A DNA stretch of 64,000 nt from UBA8514 sp034933685 (GTDB lineage Bacteria > Bacillota > Clostridia > Lachnospirales > Anaerotignaceae), in contig JAYFNB010000005.1 in NCBI GenBank assembly GCA_034933685.1, forward strand, positions 213,350 through 277,349, given 5' to 3'. Made by a program: the position numbers and the translations under genes. Numbering within the stretch: position 1 is the first letter of the stretch; each line of letters opens with the position of its first letter. Under the pieces are notes generated by a model. That model did no database searches. It was given only the letters and a program-made list of their open reading frames with translations, and was not told where the DNA came from. Below, in pieces: positions 18,298 through 26,985 of the stretch.

Positions 18298-18330
18298 AGT
18301 ATAAAATAAGAACAAAAATTATTTTGTCAA
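18298..18330 (-). promoter_or_regulatory. spoIIE promoter with 21-bp spacer (Spo0A-activated type)
   Basis: On the minus strand TTGACA (18330-18325) and TATACT (18303-18298) are separated by exactly 21 bp, too long for plain sigma-A use. The spoIIE promoter of Bacillus subtilis has the same 21-bp spacing and needs Spo0A~P. The A/T-rich stretch TTTTGACAAAAT around the -35 resembles a degenerate 0A box. The predicted transcript starts only about 14 nt before the ATG. Confidence 0.75.
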
Positions 18331-18381
18331 AATTGGTATTGCATTACCTAAAAATTATTACTATTTGCGACAAAAAAATAA

Positions 18382-18406
18382 GGCCTAAAAGCAACGCTTT
18401 TAAGCC
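18382..18406 (-). terminator. Terminator of the 65-aa gene
   Basis: GGCCTAAAAGC / GCTTTTAAGCC stem (11 pairs, one mismatch) with a 3-nt loop, followed on the minus strand by TTATTTTTTTG. It supports the small gene upstream as a separate transcript. Confidence 0.8.
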
Positions 18407-18425
18407 AATAGGTTATAAATTTATT

Positions 18426-18623
18426 CTATTCGTAGTCGTCGTCGTAATCGTCATAGTCTGCAATGCTGCGATAATCACCTTTAGCACCCAGTCCCACAAC
18501 CTGCTTAGGGCGTCCTGCTTTTTTCTTTGCCCCACCTTCAGCCTTACGTTTTTCAACCTCCGCTTCTTTTTCAATCTTTTTCATACGTTCATAGCGTTCA
18601 AACTCCGATACCTTTTTTGACAC
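18426..18623 (-). CDS. Small charged protein with AT-hook-like core
   Basis: 65 aa. The N-terminal 45 residues are strongly basic and helical (many K, E and R), with KKAGRPKQ at about 34-41 resembling the GRP core of an AT-hook. The last 20 residues are acidic (DYDDYDDDYE). The start is GTG at 18623 with GGGAGAG upstream. A promoter (18676-18704) and a terminator (18382-18406) frame it as a monocistronic gene between spoIIE and the YheO-type regulator. Not recognised as a named family; a nucleic-acid-binding role is only inferred. Confidence 0.75.
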   Translation of the reverse strand: MSKKVSEFERYERMKKIEKEAEVEKRKAEGGAKKKAGRPKQVVGLGAKGDYRSIADYDDYDDDYE

Positions 18624-18675
18624 TGAAATTCTCTCCCTGATAAGATTTATTAGGCTTAATTTTAACTACATAAGT

Positions 18676-18704
18676 ATTATTGTTCAAAAACCTGATATTG
18701 TCAA
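18676..18704 (-). promoter_or_regulatory. Promoter of the 65-aa gene
   Basis: Minus strand TTGACA (18704-18699), 17-bp spacer, AATAAT (18681-18676); about 50 bp before the GTG start. Confidence 0.6.
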
Positions 18705-18723
18705 TAATAAATTTAAAAACCTA

Positions 18724-18751
18724 TTGCTAATTGCAAAAAATAGTATATACT
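18724..18751 (+). promoter_or_regulatory. Promoter of the YheO-type regulator
   Basis: TTGCTA, 16-bp spacer, TATACT; transcription would start about 55 bp before ATG 18814. Confidence 0.6.
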
Positions 18752-18813
18752 AAAATCACAGAGTAAAATATAGTAATTTAACATTAAAAAATTTTATTAA
18801 GGAGGTCCCAAAT

Positions 18814-19482
18814 ATGAAACAAAAGCCTATTTCTTTGACAAAGGGTGACCTAGCAATACTTGAGTCCTACAAGACTCTTGCCGAGGGTCTTGCCAACTAC
18901 CTTGGTGATGGCTACGAAATAGTAGTTCACAGCCTTGGAAACCTTGAACATTCCGTAATTAAAATTATTAACGGCCACCACACAGCCCGCAAAGAAGGTT
19001 CCCCAATAACAGATTTGGGACTTACAATGGCACGCAGTATAAACGAAAGCGGTCAAAAAAAATATATGTCCTACTTTAACAAAACAGCAAAGGGCGAGCC
19101 TCTTAAAAGTACCTCAATTGCTATAACTGGTGAAAAAGGAAACGTAATAGGCTTATTGTGCATAAACTTTTACATGAGCACACCTTTAAGCACCATTCTG
19201 GCTTGCCTAACCCCTGAAAACGGTGACTTCCGTAATAACAACTTTGCCGAAAGCTTCGTAGAAGACGTTGATGACCTTTTGAAACTTAGCCTTAAAGAAG
19301 CGTCTGACAAAGTTTATGGCGACCGTTCCATTGCCACTTCCAATAAGAATAAAGAGATTATATCAATACTTAACGAAAAGGGAATTTTCAACTTTAAAGA
19401 CGCGGTTATTAAAATAGCCGACATGATGGGCATTTCCAAAAACACTGTATATATGCATATTCGAAACATATCCAAAAAGTAA
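18814..19482 (+). CDS. YheO/DauR-type PAS and HTH transcriptional regulator
   Basis: 222 aa. The N-terminal YheO-like PAS domain (about 12-130) opens with ESYKTLAEGLANYLGDGYEIVVHSL in family style. A C-terminal helix-turn-helix (about 185-222, with MMGISKNTVYMHIRNI) follows. RBS AAGGAGG before ATG 18814. Relatives include DauR, which controls D-arginine catabolism. It converges on a ridA gene; RidA enzymes clear imine products of amino-acid enzymes, so an amino-acid-related signal is plausible but unproven. Confidence 0.9.
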   Translation: MKQKPISLTKGDLAILESYKTLAEGLANYLGDGYEIVVHSLGNLEHSVIKIINGHHTARKEGSPITDLGLTMARSINESGQKKYMSYFNKTAKGEPLKSTSIAITGEKGNVIGLLCINFYMSTPLSTILACLTPENGDFRNNNFAESFVEDVDDLLKLSLKEASDKVYGDRSIATSNKNKEIISILNEKGIFNFKDAVIKIADMMGISKNTVYMHIRNISKK

Positions 19483-19486
19483 TTAA

Positions 19487-19524
19487 AAAGGCATTCCACT
19501 TGATTATCAAAATGGAATGCCTTT
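19487..19524. terminator. Bidirectional terminator between yheO-type gene and ridA
   Basis: Perfect 12-bp stem AAAGGCATTCCA / TGGAATGCCTTT with a 14-nt loop; A-rich on the left, T-rich on the right. It serves both convergent genes. Confidence 0.85.
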
Positions 19525-19548
19525 CTTGGTTATTTGCAAAATTTTTTA

Positions 19549-19929
19549 TTATTTTTCAAGAACAGCAATAACCTCAACTTCACAAAGAAGTTTTTTAGGT
19601 AATTCTTTAACTGCTACGCAAGAACGTGCTGGTTTGCTTGTAAAATATTTGCCGTAAATTTCGTTAAAAGCAGCGAAATCACCCATGTCTGCAAGGAAAC
19701 ATGTTGTTTTAACAACCTGTTCAAAACCAATTCCGTTTTCCTCAAGAATTGCTTTAAGGCTCTGCATAACTCTTTCTGCCTGTTCTTCAATTGTTGTACC
19801 AACAATTTCGCCAGTACCTGGCATTAAAGCCACCTGTCCTGATGTAAATAAGAATCCGTTTACTGAAATTGCCTGTGAATATGGTCCGATTGCTGCTGGT
19901 GCTTTATCTGTGCTTGTAACTTTTAACAT
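19549..19929 (-). CDS. ridA: RidA family 2-iminobutanoate/2-iminopropanoate deaminase
   Basis: Hydrolyses reactive enamine/imine intermediates released by PLP enzymes. 126 aa, family length, trimeric fold in relatives. The conserved arginine is present in KPARSCVAV near residue 104, together with IGPYSQ near the N terminus and EVEVIAV at the end. RBS GAAGGGAG before ATG 19929. Stands alone, convergent with the YheO-type regulator. Confidence 0.95.
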   Translation of the reverse strand: MLKVTSTDKAPAAIGPYSQAISVNGFLFTSGQVALMPGTGEIVGTTIEEQAERVMQSLKAILEENGIGFEQVVKTTCFLADMGDFAAFNEIYGKYFTSKPARSCVAVKELPKKLLCEVEVIAVLEK

Positions 19930-20097
19930 TTGTGAAAACTCCCTTCAAAATAAAAATTATATACAGTGTTTGTTTATTTAAGTAATTATATACCTTAACA
20001 AAATTTTAGTCAATGGACTTTTTTTTATTTTTAAAAAACTTTTTCATTTACGTTAAAATGTTTCACTATTCAGAACCTTTTTCACCTCATCATCTCA

Positions 20098-21465
20098 CTA
20101 TATAGAACGTCCACTGGCCTTGTTTTTAGCAAGTCTTTCGTACCATTTTCCGCTTTTAAGATAAATTGTGTACACCGTGTTGCTCCAAATTGGCGCAATA
20201 ATCCATGCCGCCGCAACGCCGTAAAACCCAAATCCCATTATTCGTGCCATAAAATATGCAACTGGCACACGTATTATAAGCTGCGCAACAACCGTATTTT
20301 TAAGGGCAAACATTGCATTTCCTGTGCCTTTAATAAAGCCCATAAGAGGATAATAAATTGCATAAAGTATGTACATCCAACAAGAAATTCTTATATATTT
20401 GGACGCCATTGCCACAACCTCGGGGTCTGTGTTAAAAATTCCAGTAAGGTTTTCCGCAAACATAAGAATAATTGCCATAAGTACGATGTTAAATGGAATT
20501 ATCAGCTTTCGTCCAGCCCAAATACTTGCAACTGCCCTGTCCTTTTGCCCAACACCTAAATTTTGGCTTGTAATTGCCGCAACAGAGTCGTTAACAGCAG
20601 TACATGGCAACACTGCAAAGTTGTCCAACTTAACACAAATTCCATAGGCCGCACTTGCCACAATGCCATAGCTGTTTACAATGCCGTTTAAGGCAAGATA
20701 TGCAACATTAATTGTTGCCTGCTGAAAAGCACTTGGAAGACCAATACGCATAATATCCTTTGCCACATCTTTATCCCAAGTGTATTCTTTCGGGTTAAAG
20801 GTAACAATATGCTTTTTGCTTTTAAAATAAACAATGCTAAGAAAAAACGAAACCGCCTGACCTATTACCGTTGCATAAGCCGCGCCGTAAACATCCATAT
20901 TCATTTCTGCAATAAAAATATAGTCTAAAACAATATTCACAACTGTTGCCGCCATAACAAAATACATTGAACTTTTAGAATCACCAAACCCTCTTTGCAA
21001 TGCGCAAACCAAATTGTAACCAAGGGTAAATATCATGCCCATAAATATTATTCTTAAATAACCTATGGCATAACCCATTGCTTCTTGCGGCGTAGATATC
21101 CAGCTTAATATATGAGGCGAAAGCACAAGCCCTGCAACAGTAATAAATACCGACCCTAAAAGAAACATTGAAATTGCAGTATTTGCAACACGCTTAATTC
21201 TTTCTTGGTCATTAAGGCCAACAAGGCTACTTATAAGTATAGTAACACCCAAGCTCATTCCTGCAACTGCCATAAAAAGTACATTCATAACAGGTCCGCT
21301 TACTGAAACTGCAACTGTTCCTGCCTTTCCCAAATATCTGCCAACAAAATATAAATCAACTGCGTTGTATAAAGCTTGAAACATATTACTTGCAACAATA
21401 GGTAAAGCAAACTGTAATATTTGCTTATTCAAATTGCCCTTAGTTAAGTCATTTTTTAAAGCCAT
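20098..21465 (-). CDS. MATE family efflux transporter
   Basis: Sodium- or proton-coupled multidrug exporter of the inner membrane. 455 aa with twelve predicted helices in two related halves; NMFQALYNAVDLYFVGRYLG in helix 1-2 is typical of the DinF/NorM-like group. The open frame extends 43 codons upstream into the tRNA-Phe gene, which is artefactual; ATG 21465 with AGGAGG upstream is the start. Substrate unknown. Confidence 0.93.
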   Translation of the reverse strand: MALKNDLTKGNLNKQILQFALPIVASNMFQALYNAVDLYFVGRYLGKAGTVAVSVSGPVMNVLFMAVAGMSLGVTILISSLVGLNDQERIKRVANTAISMFLLGSVFITVAGLVLSPHILSWISTPQEAMGYAIGYLRIIFMGMIFTLGYNLVCALQRGFGDSKSSMYFVMAATVVNIVLDYIFIAEMNMDVYGAAYATVIGQAVSFFLSIVYFKSKKHIVTFNPKEYTWDKDVAKDIMRIGLPSAFQQATINVAYLALNGIVNSYGIVASAAYGICVKLDNFAVLPCTAVNDSVAAITSQNLGVGQKDRAVASIWAGRKLIIPFNIVLMAIILMFAENLTGIFNTDPEVVAMASKYIRISCWMYILYAIYYPLMGFIKGTGNAMFALKNTVVAQLIIRVPVAYFMARIMGFGFYGVAAAWIIAPIWSNTVYTIYLKSGKWYERLAKNKASGRSI

Positions 21466-21494
21466 CTCCACTCCTCCTAATATAAATGAAAAAA

Positions 21495-21520
21495 TGGTGC
21501 AGACACTTAGGTCCACACCA
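21495..21520 (-). terminator. Terminator of tRNA-Phe
   Basis: TGGTG, 2-nt internal loop, GAC / GTC, 2-nt loop, CACCA; on the minus strand it is followed by TTTTTTC, 17 bp past the tRNA. Confidence 0.7.
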
Positions 21521-21536
21521 TATTTTTTCACATTAC

Positions 21537-21609
<73 letters not shown>

Positions 21610-21695
21610 ACAACAACATTATTTTACACCAAGTATTATATTTTGTCAACGCTATATGCATAACTTTTCAAAAAAATAACTAATAATGCAAATAT

Positions 21696-21753
21696 GGTGA
21701 ATTCTATGTTTCACATGAAACTACATTAGCTTAAGTAAAACGCAGAATTCGCC
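21696..21753 (-). other. Inverted repeat downstream of the amidase gene
   Basis: GGTGAATTCT and AGAATTCGCC pair across 38 nt (one G-U), with an inner GTTT/AAAC pair. It lies about 40 bp past the amidase stop. No good T-run follows, so terminator function is uncertain. Confidence 0.35.
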
Positions 21754-21791
21754 AAATAAAAACTTATTAAGATGAAGGCCTCTGTTTTGTA

Positions 21792-23363
21792 TTAATATTT
21801 ATAGCTTGCAATGCTTTCCACGTACTTTTCTGTTGCTCTGCCCATTGCCTCGCCAAATTTTTTCTGATTTTCTTGTTTTATCAACCACTCGTAGTCCTGT
21901 GGGTTGGATAAAAACTTGGTTTCAAACAACATTGCCGGGCAATCTGTTATTCTTGTAAGTGCCAAATTACTTTGCCTTGGTTCTTTCCCCGAAAAATCCA
22001 TTAGTCCAGCAACATTTATATTCATAAAATCCACTGCACTGTTTATGTCCTTATAGGTATAGAATGTTATGAACCCACTGGTATTTGTATAATCAGAAGT
22101 AATCGGTAAGGAGTTTCCGTGTATAGAAATAGCCAAATCAGGCTTTTCAGTAAGTATTACATTAACCCTGTCAGCTAGGGAAACAAAGGTATCATCACTT
22201 CTTGTCATAATTACCTCTGCGCCCTTATCCTCCAAATAACTGCGTGCGGCAAGGGCTATTTGCAAATTAATATCCTTTTCCATAGGTCCATTTGTCCCTG
22301 CTGGGCCCACTGCTCCAACATCTGTATCTCCGTGTCCGGCATCAATCACAATCTTTGCACCTTTAAGCGTACCATGTTCCTCAAGCACTGGTGCTTTTTT
22401 AAGGCTCAAAATTAATCTTTTTCCATCGAAAACCACGCCGCTTCCGCAAACCTTGAAGCCTTCATTGAAGTACACGGTATAAACCGCATTTTCGCCTTCC
22501 TGAACCGCTTTAACATCTTTAAAATACAAATTTGTTTTAATCGATGCCTCTGGCTCAAAAATTTTTGTATTAAAAACGGTTAACACTGCATTTTCCTTGT
22601 CAACAGTCAGGCTGTATAATGCCGCATAGTCCATGTTAAAGCCAATTTCCGCTGTATTTCCCTTTACTTCTGGTTCAAATGAAATATGTGTTATGTTATT
22701 TTTTTCAAGTTTCCCTTCTTTAACATCTAATGTTTCCTTATAAATGTACGTACCGTCATAAATACGATAATACTCATCTGTTTCACCAATTATTTGCATT
22801 GTTGTTCCTTTAGCCAAAGGTGTTAATAATTCATTGGACTCATCTGGCTTTGTTCTGTGAGAAATGTTGTTTCGGTTTACCACGCCATAAATTGGTGCTT
22901 TTGCTTCATCATAAAGGTCTGTTTTTTTGCTTTCTTCTTGGATTATTTTTGGTGTTTCGGTTGATTTTGGCATTTCTGTCTCTTCAGCAACTTGCTCTGC
23001 AATAGTTGGCTTATCAACTGCTGTTACTGAAGCCTTCTTAATAACAGTTATAACTTTTGTTTTGCTGCCGTTTTTAAACTGAAATACATTTTCTCCATCT
23101 TCAAGTTTAACATAATCTGAAAAAAAGCCACTTTCTGTAATTTCTGCAAGTTCTCCGTTAATATAGAGCTGGTTTTGAGGATTGCATGCACCAAGAATGC
23201 TAATGTTTTCGGCCTGTGTTTCATATCCGTCTGTTGGTGCAGTAATAATTATTTCTTCAACTGGCTTATAAACTTTATAATCAGCACCAAATGCCACGCC
23301 ACAAAACGATGTAGAAAGTGCCACGCCTACAGCCACACACATTAATAATTTTTTTATCTTCAT
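21792..23363 (-). CDS. Secreted N-acetylmuramoyl-L-alanine amidase (Amidase_3)
   Basis: Cuts the amide bond between MurNAc and the stem peptide. 523 aa. Signal peptide at about 1-27 (KKLLMCVAVGVALSTSF, cleavage near FGA). An Ig-like beta domain follows (about 35-112), then an SH3-like domain (about 160-215, with NISHRTKPD), a further beta domain, and the zinc amidase from about 335. Zinc ligands are in DAGHGD, the E of MEKDINL, and SIHGN. The catalytic Glu is in MLFETKFLSNPQ. The usual H[AF]N after the second His is HGN here. Likely cell-wall remodelling in growth or sporulation. Confidence 0.92.
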   Translation of the reverse strand: MKIKKLLMCVAVGVALSTSFCGVAFGADYKVYKPVEEIIITAPTDGYETQAENISILGACNPQNQLYINGELAEITESGFFSDYVKLEDGENVFQFKNGSKTKVITVIKKASVTAVDKPTIAEQVAEETEMPKSTETPKIIQEESKKTDLYDEAKAPIYGVVNRNNISHRTKPDESNELLTPLAKGTTMQIIGETDEYYRIYDGTYIYKETLDVKEGKLEKNNITHISFEPEVKGNTAEIGFNMDYAALYSLTVDKENAVLTVFNTKIFEPEASIKTNLYFKDVKAVQEGENAVYTVYFNEGFKVCGSGVVFDGKRLILSLKKAPVLEEHGTLKGAKIVIDAGHGDTDVGAVGPAGTNGPMEKDINLQIALAARSYLEDKGAEVIMTRSDDTFVSLADRVNVILTEKPDLAISIHGNSLPITSDYTNTSGFITFYTYKDINSAVDFMNINVAGLMDFSGKEPRQSNLALTRITDCPAMLFETKFLSNPQDYEWLIKQENQKKFGEAMGRATEKYVESIASYKY

Positions 23364-23441
23364 TTTTTATTCCTCCATTTCACTCCTTTATATATTCCCA
23401 CAATTTTACATTAAAATCAATGGCATTTGGAAGAAAACAAA

Positions 23442-23467
23442 AAAGCGGCGACTGAAGTCACCGCTTT
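23442..23467 (-). terminator. Terminator of the acd-etfBA operon
   Basis: Stem AAAGCGGCGAC / GTCACCGCTTT (11 pairs with one G-U on the minus strand), 4-nt loop, then TTTTTGTTTTC on the minus strand. It lies 11 bp past the etfA stop. Confidence 0.85.
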
Positions 23468-23478
23468 ATAACTAAAAA

Positions 23479-24531
23479 TTAGTTAGCATTCTTTTCTGCA
23501 TTGTATTTCTTAAGAGCCTCTGTTAATTTAGGAACGATAACTTTAACGTCACCAACAATACCTAAATCAGAAACACCGAAGATTGCTGCTGTATCGTTCT
23601 TGTTAATTGAGATAACAAGTTCAGAACCTTCCATACCAGCAACATGCTGGATAGCGCCTGAGATACCACATGCTAAGTAAAGCTCAGGTCTTACAGTCTT
23701 ACCAGTCTGTCCAACCTGTCTTGAGTTTTCAATCCAACCTGCGTCAACGCAAGCTCTTGATGAAGAAATTTCGCCGCCAAGCTGCTCAGCACACTCTTTA
23801 AGAATGTCAAAACCAGCAGGCCCGCCGATACCACGTCCGCCAGATACAAGTACCTTAGCTTCTGTAATGTCTGCATGTTTCTTGCCTTCTTTAACAGCTT
23901 CAAGAATTTCTACGTTCATGTCAGCATCTGTAAAGTCAACTGCAAATTTAACAACTTCACCTGTTCTTGAAGTGTCTTTGTCAGCTCTCTTCATAACGCC
24001 TGGGCGTACAGTTGCCATCTGTGGTTTTGTTCTTGGGCACATAAGTGTAGCCATGATGTTACCACCAAAAGCAGGACGTGTCATAAGAAGTGCTCTTGTG
24101 CCATCTTCACAGCCCATTGCTTCTTCTTTAGCAATTTCTTCTTCAGATTTAGCCATTCTTAAACCTGTACAGTCTGCAACAAGGCCTGTTTTAATACGGC
24201 TAGCAAGTCTAGGTGCAACGTCACGACCAATTGATGATGCGCCGAAGAGCATAATTTCTGGGTCATATTCATTGCAAACTAAAGTAAGTGCTTTTGTGTA
24301 AGGCTCTGTAACATATTCTTTTAAATATGGGCTGTCAATTAAGATAACTTTATCAGCACCATAGTGGAATAATTTAGCTACCTGGTCTTCAATTTTATCA
24401 CCTAATAATATAGCTACTACGTCGTCTTTTAAATCCTCTTTCAATCTTGTTGCTTCTCCAATAAGCTCAAGTCCAACGTTCTGAACTTTGCCGCTTCTTT
24501 GCTCAACTACTACAAAAATTCCTTTACTCAT
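23479..24531 (-). CDS. etfA: Electron transfer flavoprotein alpha subunit
   Basis: With EtfB carries electrons to or from acyl-CoA dehydrogenase. 350 aa. The C-terminal FAD domain has SSRACVDAGW, then RQVGQTGKTV and LACGISGAIQH, the classical FAD-binding signature. An in-frame ATG six codons upstream (24549) lacks an RBS; ATG 24531 has GGGAGG 10 nt ahead. It is the last gene of acd-etfB-etfA. In anaerobes such trios often bifurcate electrons to ferredoxin; the sequence alone does not prove this here. Confidence 0.96.
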   Translation of the reverse strand: MSKGIFVVVEQRSGKVQNVGLELIGEATRLKEDLKDDVVAILLGDKIEDQVAKLFHYGADKVILIDSPYLKEYVTEPYTKALTLVCNEYDPEIMLFGASSIGRDVAPRLASRIKTGLVADCTGLRMAKSEEEIAKEEAMGCEDGTRALLMTRPAFGGNIMATLMCPRTKPQMATVRPGVMKRADKDTSRTGEVVKFAVDFTDADMNVEILEAVKEGKKHADITEAKVLVSGGRGIGGPAGFDILKECAEQLGGEISSSRACVDAGWIENSRQVGQTGKTVRPELYLACGISGAIQHVAGMEGSELVISINKNDTAAIFGVSDLGIVGDVKVIVPKLTEALKKYNAEKNAN

Positions 24532-24574
24532 TGTAGCGTTACCTCCCATTCTTTATATTATAAACCTACGGAAA

Positions 24575-25366
24575 TTAGATAATGTGTTTTTCTTCAAGTT
24601 TTGCAATAATAGCTGCAACAGCCTCGTCAGCTGAAATATCTTTAAGAACTGTACCAGTACCTTTAACTTCTTTAGTAAATGACTGATATACGTTAGTTGG
24701 TGAACCTTTTAAACCAATCATATCAAGCTCAAGGTTGTCCTTAAGTTCTTCAAAACCAATAACTTTAATTTCTTTCTCGTAAGCATCAACAATACCGCTA
24801 ACTGTCATATATCTTGGGGTTGCAAGCTCTGCAATTGCAGTAAGAAGGCAAGGTGTTTTAATTTTGATGATGTGGTAACCATCTTCAAACTGTCTTCTAA
24901 CGATTAAGTGGTCTGTAGCAACTTCTTTAATTTCTTCAACATAAGAAACCTGAGGAATGCTAAGCTTTTCACCAATCTGAGGACCAACCTGAGCTGTGTC
25001 ACCATCGATAGCCTGACGACCTGTAATAATTACATCGTAACCGATTGTTTTAAGAGCTGCAGCAAGGATACCGCTTGTAGCGTATGTATCTGAACCGCCG
25101 AATTCTCTTGCAGAAACAAGGTAAGCTTCGTCACAACCCATAGCTAAAGCTTCTCTTAAAGCTACGTCTGCCTGTGGAGGACCCATAGATACAACAGTTA
25201 CAGTGCCACCAGTTTTTTCTTTAAGTTCTAACGCAGCCTCAATACCTGTTTTATCATCTGGATTGATGATACTTGGAACACCATCTCTTATAAGAGTGCC
25301 TGTTTTTGGATCAATTTTAACTTCTACAGTATCTGGAACCTGTTTAATACACACAACGATTTTCAT
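24575..25366 (-). CDS. etfB: Electron transfer flavoprotein beta subunit
   Basis: 263 aa, family length. It contains the nucleotide-binding signature ITGRQAIDGDTAQVGP near residues 114-129, as seen in Etfs of strict anaerobes. KQVPDTVEVKIDPKTG at the N terminus is family-typical. RBS GGAAGGAG before ATG 25366. It lies 43 bp before etfA and 55 bp after the acyl-CoA dehydrogenase gene on one strand. Confidence 0.96.
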   Translation of the reverse strand: MKIVVCIKQVPDTVEVKIDPKTGTLIRDGVPSIINPDDKTGIEAALELKEKTGGTVTVVSMGPPQADVALREALAMGCDEAYLVSAREFGGSDTYATSGILAAALKTIGYDVIITGRQAIDGDTAQVGPQIGEKLSIPQVSYVEEIKEVATDHLIVRRQFEDGYHIIKIKTPCLLTAIAELATPRYMTVSGIVDAYEKEIKVIGFEELKDNLELDMIGLKGSPTNVYQSFTKEVKGTGTVLKDISADEAVAAIIAKLEEKHII

Positions 25367-25421
25367 CTTAGTTCTCCTTCCGATTTTTGATTTATTTTTA
25401 CGGTTAACAATGAGAAATTAA

Positions 25422-26567
25422 TTAGAGTTTCATTGAACCTGAAATGATCATCCTCATAGCTTCTGATGTGCCTTCGTAGATTTCTGTAATCTTAGCATCT
25501 CTCATAGCTCTTTCAACTGGATACTCTCTACAGTAACCATAACCGCCCATTAACTGTACGCACATACGTGTAACTTCGTTAGCAACTTCTGAAGCGAATA
25601 ATTTACACATAGCAGCAAGTGGAGCATAGTTTTCATGGTTGTCTTTAGCCATAGCAGCTCTCCAAACCATAAGTCTAGCAGCATCAACTTTTGTCTGCAT
25701 TGTAGCAAGTTGGAACTGAGTATTCTGGTATTTGCTGATTGGCTTTCCGCCCTGTTTTCTTTCCTTAACATATTTGATAGTTTCGTTGATAGCACCCTGT
25801 GCAATACCTACAGACTGAGCACCAATACCGATACGACCGCCGCCAAGAGCTGTCATAGCAATTTTGTAACCGCCGTTTTCTTTACCAAGAAGTCTGTCAG
25901 GAGAAACAACAACGTTTTCGTATGTTACCGCACAGTTAGAAGCAGCTCTAATACCCATACGTTCAATGTTAGGGCTTATGGAAATACCAGGCATTTCTTT
26001 GTCTACGATGAAAGCAGACATACCTTTAGGTCCTTTAGATTTATCTGTAAGTGCAAATACAATAAATGTATCAGCAAAGCCTGAGTTTGTTGTAAACATT
26101 TTCTGACCATTGATGATGTAGTTACCATCAGCATCTTTGTCTGCTGTGGTCTGAACACCTGCAGCGTCAGTACCAGCATTTGCTTCTGTTAAACCGAAGC
26201 AGCCGATTTTTTCACCATTTACAAGTGGTCTTAAGAATTTCTGTTTCTGCTCTTCTGTACCATTTTCGTTAATACATGGGCAGCAAAGTGAAGTATGAAC
26301 TGAAAGTGTAATACCTGTTGAAGCGTCAACCTTTGAGCATTCTTCCATAGCTAATGTGTATGTCAGAACATCAGCGCCTGCGCCGCCGTACTCCTTGCCA
26401 TAAGGAATACCAAACATGTGGCATTTCTGAAGCTTCGCAAGAAGCTCTGCTGAATACTCTTCAGCCTCATCCATATCTTTAGCGATAGGTTTGATTTCGG
26501 TTTCCGCAAAATTACGGAATAACTCTTGCGCAAGTAACTGTGTTTTTGTTAATTTAAAACCTTCCAT
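25422..26567 (-). CDS. Acyl-CoA dehydrogenase (short-chain, Bcd-like)
   Basis: FAD enzyme that interconverts acyl-CoA and 2-enoyl-CoA; with EtfAB in fermenters it reduces crotonyl-CoA or acryloyl-CoA. 381 aa. The CFGLTEANAGTDAAG segment (FAD and substrate site) is near residue 125, with MGGYGYCREYPVERAMRDAK and the catalytic Glu in IYEGTSE near residue 367. RBS AGGAGG before ATG 26567. It leads the operon behind a leader of about 290 nt. No thiolase or 3-hydroxyacyl-CoA dehydrogenase is adjacent, so the substrate (butyryl or propionyl) is open. Confidence 0.95.
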   Translation of the reverse strand: MEGFKLTKTQLLAQELFRNFAETEIKPIAKDMDEAEEYSAELLAKLQKCHMFGIPYGKEYGGAGADVLTYTLAMEECSKVDASTGITLSVHTSLCCPCINENGTEEQKQKFLRPLVNGEKIGCFGLTEANAGTDAAGVQTTADKDADGNYIINGQKMFTTNSGFADTFIVFALTDKSKGPKGMSAFIVDKEMPGISISPNIERMGIRAASNCAVTYENVVVSPDRLLGKENGGYKIAMTALGGGRIGIGAQSVGIAQGAINETIKYVKERKQGGKPISKYQNTQFQLATMQTKVDAARLMVWRAAMAKDNHENYAPLAAMCKLFASEVANEVTRMCVQLMGGYGYCREYPVERAMRDAKITEIYEGTSEAMRMIISGSMKL

Positions 26568-26865
26568 TACATATTCCTCCTATTTGAATAATATTTTATT
26601 TAATAATCTTTACGATTATTGTAAACTGGCTTAGGTGTCGGACCGCATTTCGCTTATGTCAAACACAGTTTATATTCAACAAAAAATTTCCCTATACAAA
26701 ATAGTTAGTATACGAAATATTTTCGAAAAATTAAACACACAACCGAAATTGATGTGTGTACTTCTACCTAAAAAAGTCTGTGTATTATGCCCTTTGCTAA
26801 CGGTATAAGTATCTCCCATGGTTCCCCATAACCTTTAGGTCACACCACCGACAACATTAACCCAT
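26568..26865 (-). other. Long 5' leader of acd-etfB-etfA
   Basis: About 300 nt between the predicted transcription start and ATG 26567, without an ORF. The distal part, near the promoter, is less A/T-rich and holds small hairpins such as GGTT-ATGGGG-AACC at about 26820-26835. A TATACT box occurs on the minus strand near 26710 without a good -35. No known riboswitch consensus was recognised. Confidence 0.4.
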
Positions 26866-26871
26866 AGTCAT

Positions 26872-26900
26872 ACTTTATCTCCTTGACACAATTTTGTCAA
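26872..26900 (-). promoter_or_regulatory. Promoter and overlapping dyad upstream of acd-etfBA
   Basis: Minus strand TTGACA (26900-26895), 17-bp spacer, TAAAGT (26877-26872). The -35 forms one arm of an 18-bp near-palindrome, TTGACACAATTTTGTCAA (26883-26900), so a regulator could compete with polymerase there. Confidence 0.55.
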
Positions 26901-26985
26901 TACATATTTCTGGCTTTTCAGACTTTTTGTTAAGTTTTCACAAAGTGGTAAGACCGCTGAAAAATGAAGTACAAAATAAAGTGCT

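Noticed and set aside
26883..26900. Rex redox-repressor site upstream of acd
   Set aside because: The Rex consensus is TTGTTAA-N4-TTAACAA; this dyad (TTGACA..TGTCAA) differs at key positions, so it is left as an unassigned dyad.
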